Made by a program: the position numbers and the translations under genes. Below are positions 1-11,610 of a DNA stretch of 64,000 nucleotides, in pieces. The notes under the pieces were generated by a model, which saw only the letters and a list, made by a program, of their open reading frames with translations, had not been told where the DNA came from and did not search any database. Position 1 is the first letter of the stretch, and each line of letters begins with the position of its first letter. This DNA comes from Emydura subglobosa (taxonomy: Eukaryota; Chordata; Testudines; Chelidae), in contig ML680086.1 of assembly GCA_007922225.1 (NCBI GenBank), positions 12,562,540-12,626,539 on the forward strand, read 5' to 3'.

Positions 1-5
1 CACCG

Positions 6-262
6 AGGCACAGTCTACACTAAAAAAGTTAGGTCGACCCAGCTACATTGCTCACAGGTGTGGAAAATCCACACCCCTGAGTGATATAGTTAAGCCAACC
101 TAACCCCCAGTGTAGACCGTGTTAAGTCGATGGAAGAATTACCTATGCCAACAGGAAAACCCCTCATTTCAGCATAGGGAGTGTCTACACTGAAGGGCCA
201 CAGCGGCACAGCTGCACCGCCGCAGCTGCGCTGTTGTAACCTTTTAAGTCATGTTTTTAATC
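6..262. mobile_element. Non-autonomous DNA element, TCTACACT/GTCGAC type
   Basis: Both ends carry the TCTACACT motif (about 13-20 and 182-190). The interior has GTCGAC steps and an internal hairpin near 58-83 (GTGTGG...CCACAC). This layout resembles MITE-like elements I associate with turtle and crocodilian genomes, probably PIF/Harbinger-like, but superfamily is inference. The right end past about 240 is decayed. The left edge is at the window edge, so a target duplication cannot be read. Confidence 0.6.
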
Positions 263-435
263 CTAGCCAATCTTAAGCAGGAGGAACAAGATGGTGACTG
301 AATTGTTGCCACCTTTCTCTTTCACGTTCCTGATGGAATTGCTTAGAATGTGAGTGGGAGTCTGCCCTCCCTTGGGACTTAAATTCTTTGTGGGGGGAAT
401 CTATACACCATGTCCCAGTAGGGTTCAACCATACT

Positions 436-507
436 GGCCCTAATCCTGCACAATTGAAGTTAATGGAAGTTTTGCCACTTGACTTCAGTGGGATCAAGAT
501 CAGGCCC
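436..507. repeat. Short palindromic repeat, GGCC..GATC ends and TCAATGG core
   Basis: An imperfect palindrome starting near GGCCCTAATCC and ending GATCAGGCCC, with two TGAAGT-T/CAATGG half-cores separated by TTTTGCCA. The same design recurs at 28764, 60170 and 61443. It has no coding capacity and is probably a degenerate MITE. Confidence 0.55.
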
Positions 508-1109
508 GTTGTGTGTCATTGAGAGGCATCGAGGTATTCCAGTAATTCCAATAGTCTAATCTGTCCCTGCATGGCACCAACTTCAGTCATTTTGTTGAGC
601 GAGGGACAGAAGGGGGCTAGGTTGAAATATACTCCAGGAGGTGAATGCATTTGTGCCTGTTCAAATACTATCCTCCATTCTGACCAAAAAAAGCCCTCAT
701 AGAAAGAACCTGATAGGAGCTTTTTCTCTCTGTCGCCCCAATACAAAGGGGAGACTGGCTTCTATTTGCATTGTCTCCATTTTGTTTGTGTTATTAATGT
801 ATATGGGTTCCCCCCACCCCCACTCTTCCAAGGTAAAAAATGACCTTGTCAAAACTTAGATTACAAAATCTTAGTTACTAAGCAATGGGGAGGGCCCCAC
901 TGGGATGGCATCCCAGCTCCTGAAATGGTATGTATAGTAAAAACTAATAAAAATGGTGTCAGAGGCTCGTCGGCTTCCAAGTCCCCTGCTGTGTGACCCC
1001 CCTGATCCCAATTTATTAGCTGAACCCAGGGAAGCAGACAAACCACTCTGGCTCCAGACTGTAGACTCCCAGTGAGAAATAATGCAAGCTCCAGAGCAGC
1101 GGCTCCAGC
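508..1109. other. No gene recognised
   Basis: Open frames here are short and overlap on both strands without protein-like features. No repeat family was recognised. Confidence 0.5.
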
Positions 1110-1164
1110 GGGGGGGGGGGCCGAAAAAAAAAAAACCCCCGAAAAAGTTGAGGGGGGGGGGGGG
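1110..1164. repeat. Homopolymer cluster (G, A, C, G runs)
   Basis: Consecutive runs of about 11 G, 12 A, 5 C and 13 G within 55 bases. It may be a real low-complexity tract or partly an assembly/homopolymer error. Frames that cross it (861-1254) change reading frame with run length and should not be trusted. Confidence 0.85.
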
Positions 1165-2277
1165 AGAATCAGTGACAAGAGTCATCTGAGGAGAGAAGGA
1201 AAACTTACTCGTAGGTATCTCGGTAGTCAGCACCTTGACATTCTGATGCTTTAAGTATCTGGGTGGTGGGAGGAGGCTTGCTGTAAGGAGGCTTCAAGCC
1301 AAAGTTGTTTCCTTTCACATGTTAGCCGCACGCTTCTATTTGAGATCACCTGGTGTTAGTGACATGGCTAGGATTTAGCAGCTGGGGCGCCAGATGGAGC
1401 CACAAAGAATTTCCCCTATGGGTCAGAAGAACGATACATCTTTCCCCCTCCTCTGCCCCTCACTACAAGAATTTTTCATTTAAGGCCCTATAGGGGGATG
1501 CAGCTTAATGTGTTATTTTTACCCCCCCCTGGATTTTTTCTGCCTATACATGCTGCTAATAATTAAAGCACATTGCACAAGGGGAGCATGCTTTAACTTG
1601 AGCTGCTAAAGTTAAGTGATGCTGATGAAGAAGGAGGAGGAGGATGTTTTGCTTTGGTTAGCAGAGATTTTACTTGGGTTTGGCTAGGTGCAGCTCTCTT
1701 TGTCACCTTCCTCCTGTCTTGACTAGGGGCTATAATCTCTTTATTAGTGTCTGACTATCTCACCCATCTAATCTATCTGCATTTTCCCAAGTAGGGGGAG
1801 AAGGGTTGCAATAACTCTTCTTGTTTAATGCCAACCTTAATACTCAACATGCTTTGGCCTCTTAAGGGCAATGTTATCGGGAGAAGGACGTGAATTCTTT
1901 TTTAAAAGTATCAACCCAGCTCTAATAGCCTACAATGAAAATGACTCACTTAGAAAGGTGACATGAACGTATCAATCATTAGGGAGACAGAGACCAACAG
2001 ATATGGCAAGTCCCATTCTGTTCTTTATGCACACATGTAATCTGCTGTTCAGAAATATATTACAGGCCTCTTTGTACACAACATATTCTAGAGTGCCCTC
2101 TCACTCAGTTGCATCAAAATAAAATCGGTTCTGGTTAGAGGGCGAAACAAGCCTGATCCTTAGTCTTAGCTAAGTGCTCTGTGTGCCAATCTATTGGGTC
2201 TGAAAAGGGCTTAAAGTTGCCCTAGTGGGACAGCTGGGGATATTTCCCTGATGTAGTGGTGGAAAACCATCATGCCT
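1165..2277. other. No gene recognised
   Basis: Mixed AT-rich sequence. I see no confident repeat end, exon or RNA gene. Confidence 0.45.
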
Positions 2278-2348
2278 GTTGTTGCTGTTGTTTTTGTTGT
2301 TGTTGTTTTTCGGGTTTTTTTTTTTTTCTTGCTTTAAAAAAAAAAAAA
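2278..2348. repeat. GTT-rich, poly-T and poly-A low-complexity tract
   Basis: Interrupted GTT units followed by about 13 T, then about 13 A. A T run next to an A run can fold back on itself. Confidence 0.85.
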
Positions 2349-2351
2349 TTG

Positions 2352-2600
2352 GAGGGGCAGGTTTTGGTTTGTGTTTTGTTGAAAAACTGAAAATGTCCAG
2401 TTCTTGGGAACCCAAAACTAAAATCATTCAATTTGCCACAACCAATATTTGTAAGTGGTCTGTATAAAACTAAAAACATTTTTTTTTCAGTTGCTAAAAA
2501 CTGAAACAAATTGTTGATAAAACCTGATTTTTTTCCCCCCCTGAAAATGTCTGTTTTGTCAAAAAGCCATTTGGGGTTAAATGATGGTTTAGAATCATCT
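2352..2600. repeat. AT-rich TTTTGTC/GAAAAACTGAAAA repeat
   Basis: Self-complementary runs such as GAAAAACTGAAAATG, and CAGTT near an AAAACTGAAA, resemble the interior of the TAGAGCTGG family seen at 5301 and 55950. Neither terminal motif is intact, so membership is weak. Confidence 0.35.
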
Positions 2601-3792
2601 TTTCCTCTCACTCTCTTAGCTGTGCTCAGCATGGGTTGAGCATAGCTGAGAATTAAGCCTAGGGTTCTTCCTGCATATTCAGTTTACTGTGTGAAAATAA
2701 GCTTGTGCTTGCTGCTCTTTCACCAACAAAAGAGAAGCTGCAGCCTGGACTTGGCTGAGGTTTTTATCATCAAAGCATAGTGGAGACGAAAATGCAGTTT
2801 TGCCCGCTGCAGCACTAAAAGTGATGTGTCTTTGTCACTTTTCCAAGTATATGTGATTCTTTCAAAAGAAACATAAGGGAAGATACAGAGCCAAAGTCTG
2901 CTTCTGAGGAAGCTGAGCCAGGCTAGGGATGGGGAGGAAGAGCGCCGCTGCAATTGCTGCGCCCATGACATTCTGCATCCCTAGGGGCTGGGAAGTTAGA
3001 TGCACTCTGCCACATCTTTAAATAAACACAGCCAGCAATGCCCCCCTGCTATTGTAAACAGGAGGGAGACCCAGGGCCCTGAACACTCTGGGGTGGTTGA
3101 TACTCTGTTGTGCACAGGGAACCAAACTAAGACTGCCTCCTGCCTGCTTGGAGGGGAAGGGCTCCATCTGCCATAGCACACTCACCTAGGGGCAGTCAGA
3201 AAAGAACCTACAGTATATTCAGCAGCAAGCATCTATATTCACACAGTCCGTTTGTTTCCTCCTCACCACGCATGACAGCTGTGTAATAGATAAAAGCACA
3301 TGTTTCCTACCATTACTCCTTAATACTGACTTCTCTTGACCCTGTGGCCAGGAGCATGGACAACATGCATCCTTTGAACGTTTCCCAGACAAACTCAAAG
3401 CCCTTTGCAGCTTGTTTTAGATATCATTTTTCTCACAAGCTGAAATTCTGCAACCTGCTGCATGATTTTTATCTTGATTTGGGGCTGTGTTTTTGAAGTG
3501 GGAGGAAAAAGGTTTCGCTTTGTTAACTGCTTAGGAAATGTCTGGCATGAAGTCATGGGAGAGCAAGAGAGAAAGTGATGATGGGACCCCCATATCCATA
3601 CACGCAGACCCAAGACAGAAACATTCTGCTTGATTGAGCTTTGGTGTGTGAAATCTTCTCCCTTTTAGTCTTTTTTTAATTTGTTAGCTGATGGTCCAAT
3701 GCACCTATATTCCTGCTTATTATATACTAGAGAAAGCACTGAGAAGAGGACTTCATAATCTCAAATAAATTACTGGGAGGTAGGCCCGAACC
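2601..3792. other. No gene recognised
   Basis: No supported exon. The minus-strand frames at 2720-2971 and 2996-3181 show no domain features. Probably single-copy or very old repeat sequence. Confidence 0.45.
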
Positions 3793-3935
3793 CAGTGTTG
3801 CCAACTTTGATGATTTTATTGTGAGTCTTATGGTATTTGTTGTGTTTGTTTTAAAACTCCAGCTCCTGGAATCATGAGAATCTCCGCTTTTATCTTATTA
3901 ATTTTTTAAATCTCATGATTTTTGAGGGGCCCTCA
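3793..3935 (+). repeat. TTGCCAAC...CTCATGATT repeat, plus orientation
   Basis: Begins GTGTTGCCAACTTTGATGATTTTATTG and contains CTCCAGCTCCTGGAATCATGAGAATCTC in pieces. The same string occurs in reverse complement at 58386-58631 and 49880-50432. It is an interspersed repeat of unknown class. Confidence 0.55.
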
Positions 3936-4109
3936 TAGCTCCACAGCCTGGGCAAAATCCCGGATTTTGGATTCTTCAGAGTGGCTCTCTTGTGTATTCG
4001 AAATGCCAATGGATGCCGACAGCTCCATGCGGGAATCAAGGGCAGAGGAATACTGTCGAGATCTGCACTGCGTATGTGAGGTCAGGATCCTGGCTTTTGT
4101 AAATCTTCG

Positions 4110-4222
4110 GCCAGACCCTCATCTCAGGCACATGGGTGTGCAGCTGGACTAACTCCACTGTCAGTGGGGCTGTCAGTGAAGTTACTTGGGACTGACACTC
4201 ATATAACAGATCAGAGTCTGGC
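4110..4222. repeat. Palindromic repeat, GCCAGAC..CTCATCTC ends
   Basis: Left end GCCAGACCCTCATCTC is nearly the complement of right end AGATCAGAGTCTGGC. The core holds AACTCCACTG and CAGTG half-sites. It belongs to the same design as 49710 and 52307 (GGCCTGATTCT ends, TAACTCCATTGA core). Confidence 0.6.
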
Positions 4223-5004
4223 TTCCCGTGTACAGTTGCAGTATCATTATGGATTGCCCATATATTAAAACATACTGAGCCAGGTTGTGGTTGGCCCTTG
4301 CTCACTTGTGCAGTGGGATAGGACACAGAAGGATGCAAAGAGCTGACCCCATAGGTGCAGGACCCATCCACATTTGCAGTCCTTGCATTTGCCAAGAACA
4401 CTTAGGCAGCTCCCTGCTTGTCTTGCTCAGATTCAAGCCACCCCAAATGGAGTGAGGAGGAGGTGGGGCCACGGCCCGACTCCTTCCTGCATTGGCCAGC
4501 TTGAGAAGTGAGCAGTACCATGGGCTGTTGGGAGCTGGCTGGTGCTGAACAGATGGCACACTGCCCCTTGGTAAGGCGCGATGTCGTGTGTACTCATTCT
4601 GGGAAGGATGGGGAGTTTGGGGAACCATTGCACAATGACTCCTGATGGGCTGCTGCCATTCAACACAACTGCCAATGTGGGGCAGTTACAAGCTGTCATG
4701 ATGTGGCCTATTTTTATTATTATATTATGTTGTAACAGTGGGGCCACTGGGTCAAATTACAATAAATGAATCTAAGGTTGACCCTGGCATAAAAGTGCAT
4801 TTACCTTGAGTTCTTATTATGTTATGTGAGCCTGCAAATCAACAAAGAAAATTCTGATCTCTTTTCCTCCAAAAACTTTACGGACACATGCTCTGTTTTA
4901 AAACACTCAGGAGAGGTTGGCACTGTTCGTCAATTGCAACCACAGAAGCACCTTGGCAACTTAAGCCAGTTTGGAGCATTATATTTTGGGCCTTTTTAAA
5001 ATGC
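4223..5004. other. No gene recognised
   Basis: Overlapping short frames on both strands (about 104-121 codons) lack recognisable motifs. I could not identify any repeat. Confidence 0.45.
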
Positions 5005-5105
5005 AGGAATTTTACTGTTCTGAACCACATTCTGACCAGAAATAGACACAGGTCCCTAGCATGCACAGGAAAAGGCTTAGTGTGGTTCAGAACACTAAAA
5101 TTCCT
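5005..5105. mobile_element. Small inverted-repeat element (about 28-bp arms)
   Basis: Arms 5005-5033 and 5076-5105 are near-perfect inverted copies, AGGAATTTTA(C/G)TGTTCTGAACC, separated by about 43 bases. The structure fits a MITE remnant or a hairpin. No target duplication is evident. Confidence 0.6.
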
Positions 5106-5239
5106 AACTTGCTTAGTCCTTTCCCAGTCATGTCAAATAGCATTAGCTAACTGATGGTTCCCACTTACATAGACCTGACTTCCATCAGCTAACCAACTGA
5201 TGATTATTATTTTGCAACTTCAGGGCCCCTTTGTGCAAT

Positions 5240-5300
5240 CTGCCCAAATTCATAAAAGAAGTAAGTGTCAGAGCCAGGGTTTGACCCCAGATGCTCCGAA
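5240..5300 (-). mobile_element. MIR-like SINE, minus strand, part 1 (split)
   Basis: CTGCCCAAATTCA...GTCAGAGCCAGGGTTTGACCCCAGATGCTCCGAA matches the antisense body of a MIR/CORE SINE. It continues at 5741 after the TAGAGCTG element. Confidence 0.55.
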
Positions 5301-5740
5301 TAGAGCTGAGCAGGAAACGGTTTTCCCATCCCGCAAAAAAGTTTTGAGATTTTTAAAATCTGTCCCATTTGGAAGTGGGATAAAAAAGTTGAAATCTCAA
5401 AAAATTTCACAAACCAAAAATCTGAAGAATTTTTTTGGTTTGGGTCAATTGAATGTTTTGTTCCAGTACTTTCAAAATGGTTCATTTTGCTTTTGATCTT
5501 TTATTCTTTTTTCATAAACCTTTTTTTTTTTTTTTAATCTACATTTAACAACATTTCTAAATGAAAAGTCATTTTGACTCAAAACACCAACACTTTCCTG
5601 TTTGACAATTTCCAAACATTTTTTTTCAAAAAATTTTCAATTCAAGAGATTTGGCGATGCTGACCCAAACTGATTTTTTCCAACTAATCATCATTTTTCA
5701 GCCAAAAATGGTTTGTCAAAAAATTCCCTGACCAGCTCTA
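5301..5740. mobile_element. AT-rich DNA element with TAGAGCTGG ends
   Basis: Starts TAGAGCTGAGCAGG and ends CCTGACCAGCTCTA, an inverted pair. The inside is AT-rich with many AAAATTT/TTTTGAAA strings and a poly-T run near 5519-5536. It has no reading frame of note and is bounded by TA on both sides, compatible with TA target duplication or with TA as part of the TIR. It sits inside a MIR, which fixes its edges. Confidence 0.7.
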
Positions 5741-5790
5741 TTTCTGAGTCTTAGTCCACTTTCCCTATTCAGCTGGGAACATAGTAGAAT
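5741..5790 (-). mobile_element. MIR-like SINE, minus strand, part 2
   Basis: CTGAGTCTTAGTCCAC...CCCTATTCAGC resumes the antisense MIR exactly where 5300 stopped, showing that 5301-5740 is an insertion. Confidence 0.55.
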
Positions 5791-5850
5791 TAGAACTGGA
5801 ACCCAGGCCTTCTGACACCCTGCCCAGAGACCACACTGCTTGTCTGTAAT
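5791..5850 (-). mobile_element. Second MIR-like fragment, minus strand
   Basis: GAACTGGAACCCAGGCCTTCTGACACCCTGCCC repeats the antisense MIR segment that precedes the splice in the neighbouring copy. It is a separate truncated SINE. Confidence 0.4.
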
Positions 5851-6867
5851 TCTAGCCCAGACTGCAAAACATGCAGAGTAGAACATACTCTACATTGGTG
5901 GAACAGATCTTTCTTCTACACAACAAGGTCCCACTTAACTGATGCTGTACAGGACAATTACCTTTATGGAGTCTGAGCTCTTACTATGTGTATAATGCCA
6001 GAAAGAGAGATTAAATAGAGCAAATGGTGGTTACAAAAAGCCTGAAGGTGAAAATCTAATGATTGCTTATCAAGTCTTGGATCTGTAAATAATGGTACCA
6101 TGTTTACTCCCTCCAGGAGCCATTTAATGGCTTGTCAAAAAGATCTTTCTTGGCAACCAGAGAGAGAAACGTGGCTTATCTGCATGTGAACGGAGTAAGT
6201 GCTCTTCTCCCACATCGAACACTGGCCATGGGGGTGTGGGAGAAATAGGGGCAACCTGTGTTTTAAAATCAACTGCACCTTTTCAGGAAGGGGCTTATTG
6301 TCGTCTGAAGAAGCAGATGGTTTGTATGGGCTGTTTGAAGGTGGAAAGTACAAGGAATCACCATCTTTATACAGCAAACTAGTGAGAGAGAGAAATGACA
6401 GGCTTCTCATATGTTAAGAAGAAAAACAATGCACATGTTATTGGCTCTAAATGAAACTAATGTGTCACTCATCATTACACAATGACTCCAGTGAATAGCA
6501 CTTGTAGAAAGGAAAAAAAATTACCCAAAGCCTAAACAATATGTGGCAGAGAATTGATTTATAAACACGATTTGGCCTCAAATAATTAAAGGGCTTGCTT
6601 CTAATGAAAATTTTCTGAGAACTTCCATGATTTTGTTTCTCCCTTAGGCACTTAGTGGTTCAAACTTCACAATCAGGAACAGCTACAGATTTAAATCCTG
6701 ATACAGTTGATTCTGCCTTTTGTCTTTCCAAAGGAAATGTGCTGGGCCAAATTCTTCCCTGGTGTGCACCAAGATTTATTTATATTTCCATGGAGCTCAC
6801 TGCCATAGTATCTTAGCATGTCCCAAATGCGTAACCTTAGAATACCCTGTTAATTAGGAAAATATCA
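5851..6867. other. No gene recognised
   Basis: Short opposed frames at 6135-6417 overlap each other and show no domains. Nothing else identified. Confidence 0.45.
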
Positions 6868-6995
6868 TCCACATTTTACAGATGGGGGGAACCGAGGGAT
6901 GCACAGATGAAGTGACTTGCCCAAGGTCACACAGGAAATCTATTGCAGAACTAGAAATAGACTCTCACATCTCCTGGCTCACAGTGCAGTGCCTT
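6868..6995 (-). mobile_element. MIR-like SINE, minus strand
   Basis: Carries the diagnostic antisense MIR run: ACAGATGGGGGGAACCGAGG, then GTGACTTGCCCAAGGTCACACAGG, then GCAGTGCCTTATCCAC. This is a CORE-type SINE relic, non-coding. Confidence 0.8.
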
Positions 6996-8139
6996 ATCCA
7001 CAAAACCATTTGGTCCACTTAGTTCAGCACAATTTTGGGGATGAGCACTTAAAAAATAACAGCTATGTACATGCTGATCTGCAGGAACAGTGAAGAACCC
7101 TTGGCACCTTTTGTAGAAACAGTAATTCACCATTTTTGGGGCAAATTTTCACCTTTCCCCCACACTGCAGTGCTGTGTACTATTTGGTTATTTCTTTGAC
7201 ACCCCAGTATCAGCTACATTTCACTGTTGCTGTTCTCTGTGGTGAAATTGAACTGCAAGTTGTGTGTGCCAAGATGGTGTAAAGTTCCCCCTTGTATCCT
7301 CTGGATCCTGGAGGCTTTTTGAAAAAAGCTTTTAATAGAAGGCTTGAGGCAACATTCTTAGGATTTTACTGTAAGGAGTTTGTTTTAAAATTAAATTCTG
7401 CCAAGTTAGACAAAGGAGAAGGGTAAATCTCTTGCTAAATTTATGTTAATTTAACCGGCTAATTTTATTTTATTTATTTTTTGTTGTTAAAAGTAAATAT
7501 TGGGCTGCTTTTGTCACTGGTTTAACCCTGTGTAGTCCCATTGCCTTCAAAGGGCTTGCCCAAGGGATAGATAAATGAAAAATGTGGGTCATGGCACACA
7601 CCAGTCCCACGTAAGGAGGTTTTGTAAGTGGCGAGGCAGTGGCCCCACACAGGATGGAATTAGCAGAGGGCAGTGACACAAGAATGTGAGGACACTCAGT
7701 TAGCAATGTGCACATACCACAAAAATGTGCTGGAAGAAAAAGAGATGGTGCCCACTGAGGAGAAGGGAGTGATTCTGATTCAAGCAGCTCTCCCAAGGTA
7801 TCCACTTCAAACTATTTTGGGTACTTTAACAGTATTAGTCTACCCAGAATCTGATGTTGGACTGAACTGGCACTCACTGGTACATAATGCCAGGCAGATT
7901 GATTTGATACACAGCCATATGCCATATCAGCGTTGCTCTGGTGCTCTGTCAGTCTCTGTAGAAACTTAAGCTTTCCATTTAAATAAATACATTTCTAGCC
8001 TCTTTGGGAGCAAAGCCAGGCTTCCACATGTGACCAGACGTAGCGTTGCCGCCCTGAGTCTGCGGACAGACAAGCAGTAGCTCTGAAAGATGTAAACTGC
8101 CCCATTCATCTCCCTGGAACATTAACTCTGAAGCTGAGC
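6996..8139. other. No gene recognised
   Basis: No exon or repeat could be supported. The frames at 7470-7805 and 7673-7969 overlap on opposite strands without motifs. Confidence 0.45.
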
Positions 8140-8215
8140 CAGGCTTATTTATATAGCACCATAGGCATGTGTGATGTGTAACAGATACAAAAGTATCCAT
8201 GATCCCTGCCCCTAG
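8140..8215 (+). repeat. L2/MIR-type tail fragment
   Basis: TTATTTATATAGCACCATAGG...GATCCCTGCCCCTAGTAGCTT resembles the antisense of the L2/MIR-type 3' tail, also present at 8445, 18783 and 54865. Confidence 0.4.
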
Positions 8216-8239
8216 TAGCTTCCAATGATGAAAATATGA

Positions 8240-8325
8240 ATGGGTGATGTTGCATGGCCTGGATTATGCAGAAGGTCAAACTAGATTATTATAATGGTCC
8301 CTTCGGGCCTTAAAATCTATTAAGT
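8240..8325 (+). mobile_element. CR1 LINE 3' end
   Basis: Shows the CR1 terminal block: GGCCTGGATTATGCAGAAGG, then CTAGATTATTATAATGGTCC, CTTCGGGCC and a short AATCTATTAAG tail. It is severely 5' truncated, as most CR1 copies are. Confidence 0.8.
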
Positions 8326-8444
8326 ATTGAAAATGTCAACAGTGTTTACTACTTCATTGCTGATCATATCTGCTACCCTAGGATTGTGGGTAGAGTTTGG
8401 CATTTTGGGTTGAGGTTAAGTAGATGATGGTGACTGATTATTAA

Positions 8445-8530
8445 TAGTAGTTATTTGTATTCTAGTAGCATCCACAATGAGTTAAGTGTTTCCATACATA
8501 AAAGACGACCTAATCCCTGCCCTGGAAAGT
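8445..8530 (+). repeat. L2/MIR-type tail fragment
   Basis: TAATAGTAGTTATTTGTATTCTAGTAGCATCC...AATCCCTGCCCTGG follows the layout seen more clearly at 54865-54996. Confidence 0.4.
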
Positions 8531-10451
8531 ACCCCTTCATTTTTCCTTCTGCTCAAAGCAAATAATACAAAAGCAGCTCTTATCCACAACTCCAATTAAC
8601 AACAGAAGTCCAATTAATTAAAGCATCAAACCCAGAGGAGCTAACTAGCCAACAAGACAACAAGAATATCCAGGATAATTTTGTCTTCTGTTTCATAAGC
8701 ATTAGATTCATTTCCAAAGACTAAATAAAATTAAGAACAGCACTAAGTACCATTCTATTTGTGGCCCTTTCACTGTCTGCCTGTAATAAATTTACTCCAC
8801 CACCCTACCAAAGTGTGGTTAGGATAAGAAAAGGAGCTCTGTGTTTCCCACTCTTCATTTTCCATTAGTGATTTCCTAACATATCAAAATTGTTAACTAG
8901 TCTCAAATTGTAAACTTTTCTTTCACTGGCAAATTCAACTGTGGTTCCTGAAGAAACATGCTGTTTCATACATTATTATCTCTTTCTTCCCCACCCCTCC
9001 CAACCCCAGTAAAGCTTATGGAACCAGAATTGAGCTGGCAATTCTGCCAATAACACATGGAATGGCACAGAGTCCCGATTGCTTTTCAGCAGCTACAGAT
9101 TGTGGGCTCTGCAGTGGGAACAATCAAAGTTTGTTCCGAAGAGATTGCAGAGTGTCAGAGCAGAAGGCAAAAGGGAGTATATATGATGTGTCACAACGAG
9201 GTATAGTTTTATAGAGAGACTTTTCTGACCAGGAACAGGTAGATGGATGAAAGAAAAAGAGAGAGACAAAGAAAAGGTGCACATTTAGTTTTTCCTGATC
9301 TATGTGCAATCACTCCATATTCACTATGAATCATGGAACTGCATCTATTTTGCTTTACACGTAGGAAGTAATGTATAGCAGATATATATGTGATCTTCAA
9401 ACATCCACATACATATGGTATGGTCTGTGGTGCTGCCAATGTACTGACAACTCACATCTCTACATCACCCCCATGTGTGAACAGAGCAATCAACTGGCTG
9501 TGCTAGGATCTGGATGAAAAAATAGCTGAAAAGCTCAGAATCTTATGAGAGAAGGATGGGTAAAGAGAAGTAACTAAGGAACTAGCACAAAATTTGATTT
9601 AATTTCTGCTCAATGTCAACCCCCCCAGTTTTCAAGATGGTATGAAACCTTGGGGTCTATTAAACCCAATTCTAGGCATGAATGCCCAGATACCAATGAT
9701 TGGGGAATAGTTTCTTTCACATTTGGGGATTTTGAACCAGCTCAGAATTCAGCTCATGTTTGTTAAAGATTCACTGAGGTTCACAACTAGGCCAATCAGG
9801 ACTAATTTTCAAGGAAACGTGATCCAGTTGGTGTTTCTGTGTATCAAAAATAGTGCAGATTTTCACAGATTCATCTGCTTTTGCTGCAAAACGAGGTGAA
9901 ACTTGACAATTTTTAAGTAAAACTCCACGGTGATAATTCAGGTGGCTTGAAACAGAAAAAAATGGCCACACAGAACCCTGTAGCGTGAAGCTGGAGTGTG
10001 CCACAAAGTTCCAGTGAAGGTGCTGAGAACATAGCACTGAACCAGCGGAAAAAAGATCCTTCCCTGTCTACAGACTTTCATCTCCAAAGGAGTTCACTGC
10101 TTCCGCACTTGCGAAGCCTGGCTAACAGCATGAGGCATGAAATGGGTGCAGCTTTCCTTTAAGGAAGTTGGCTGCCTTTGGCAAGCATTTAGCTGTGAAC
10201 TGAACACATGGCTTCTGTCAGACACTTGCTCTCGATCCAAGCTTGTCCCTGATGCACGAGGTGCGGGCTGAGCTCTGCCCTTGGAACAGAGCAGCGTATG
10301 TGCTTAGCCGTGTCACTTCGCTCCACAGACAGATGCTGCTAAATGCTGCTCATCACTGATTCATCAGGCGGCCGCACTGTACAAGACTTGGGTTTTTATT
10401 TATTCAAGCTGCTGGCATGAATTGTGATTAAAAGTCCCTCCCTAGATGCAA
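8531..10451. other. Low-repeat stretch, no gene recognised
   Basis: Few repeat signatures over almost 2 kb. The frames between 9093 and 9439 and at 9771-10037 are short and minus-strand only, with no motifs. Could hold single-copy non-coding sequence. Confidence 0.4.
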
Positions 10452-10498
10452 TCGTTGGGGGGTGGAGATAGGGTGGTGGGGGCGGGCGGGGGGGGGGC
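10452..10498. repeat. G-rich tract
   Basis: Runs of 6, 5 and about 10 G separated by short spacers. With at least four G-runs on one strand it is G-quadruplex capable. Confidence 0.75.
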
Positions 10499-11334
10499 CT
10501 AAGAGCTTAGGTTAGCAGGTTTTTGCACTAACCTGGTGAGTACTGGATTTTCTTTAACCCTTTGTTTCCAAAGAATGTGTTTTCTGTACCATGGAAACAG
10601 GCCGGGCATCTGATTCTGTCACTTCCTTCTGTCAGCCTCTCCTTGGCAAAGGGGTCCAAATGAATGATGCAGGATCTAGTCACACTAGCTAAAGCCTTCT
10701 CTTCCTTCCTCCCATTATTGGGTCCCCTTCCTTCCCATCAGCTCCCTCTTTTTTCCAGCATTTTAGCAGCAGAGCTGATCGAAAAACCAGAAACCCAATT
10801 GACAGACAGCCTCTTAAATGTTCTCCCTCCATTTTCATCAGTTTTTAAATGATTTGGAATTTTCTGCCCTGCTCCACTTAGCAGGACTTCAAAAGTGGAG
10901 AAGATCCTCAACCGTACACCCACTCTGCCATTGGCCACTAGCCCGCCCTTAACATTTCCAGTGCTCCCCCACCAACATCAGTTGTTCCTTGCCCATTCCT
11001 CTTTAAAATTGTAACCACTGGCTGAGCCAAAGGATCCTCAGAAGCCCACAAGCTCATGTGCCTCTTTTCGCTGACTTGGCCTTTCAAAGGCAGCCAGTAC
11101 CGATGATGAATATAGCTGAGAAAAGAAGGAACACGGCAGAGACAAAATGTATTCAAAGAAAGGAGATGGAGCTTTACTGAAACTGAACGGCGTTTTCAGA
11201 CCTACTCTATATTAGTCTAATACCACACCCACCGTCTTGCTACCTGGGCACTTTTTTCAGATTTTCAGACCTCCGTACATGTAAATGTGCATGCAAAACA
11301 GTGAGCTTATTTGCACACTCACTGTGCTTGCATT
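10499..11334. other. No gene recognised
   Basis: Opposed short frames at 10664-10852 and 10738-10938 overlap, and neither looks like an exon. Confidence 0.45.
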
Positions 11335-11410
11335 CATGTCTAGTGATTAGAGCAAGAGACTTGGACCCAGGATCCTGGGTCCTATTCCAGGCTGTGCCAC
11401 TGATAAGCAT
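11335..11410 (+). mobile_element. MIR-like SINE head, plus strand
   Basis: TAGTGATTAGAGCAAGAGACTTGG, then CCTGGGTCCTATTCCAGGCTGTGCCACTGA, is the tRNA-derived head of a MIR-type SINE. The CORE and tail are missing. Confidence 0.55.
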
Positions 11411-11457
11411 TGTTAAATGAGTATGTGGGTTATGTGTTCACCACAGCCAAAGGACAA

Positions 11458-11544
11458 GGGCCCACTTCCTCAAAGGTATTTAGGGGTCTAAGTATTTGAT
11501 TTCAATAGGAGTTAGGTGCCTAAATCCTTTTGAGAATCCTGGCC
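11458..11544. repeat. Palindromic TCCTCAAAGGTATTTAGG repeat
   Basis: Left arm CCTCAAAGGTATTTAGG and right arm GCCTAAATCCTTTTGAGAATCC are inverted copies around a TTGATTTCAATAGG centre. Same family as 15229, 21996, 46924 and 56318. Confidence 0.65.
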
Positions 11545-11610
11545 ACAGATCTGAAATGGGAATGTGAAAAGGGAGCAGGAAGAAAGAAGAAATGGGGAAA
11601 AAACCCATGG

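Noticed and set aside
4036..4747. Three overlapping minus-strand frames of 104-121 codons
   Set aside because: No domain, no splice pattern, and the first overlaps a palindromic repeat.
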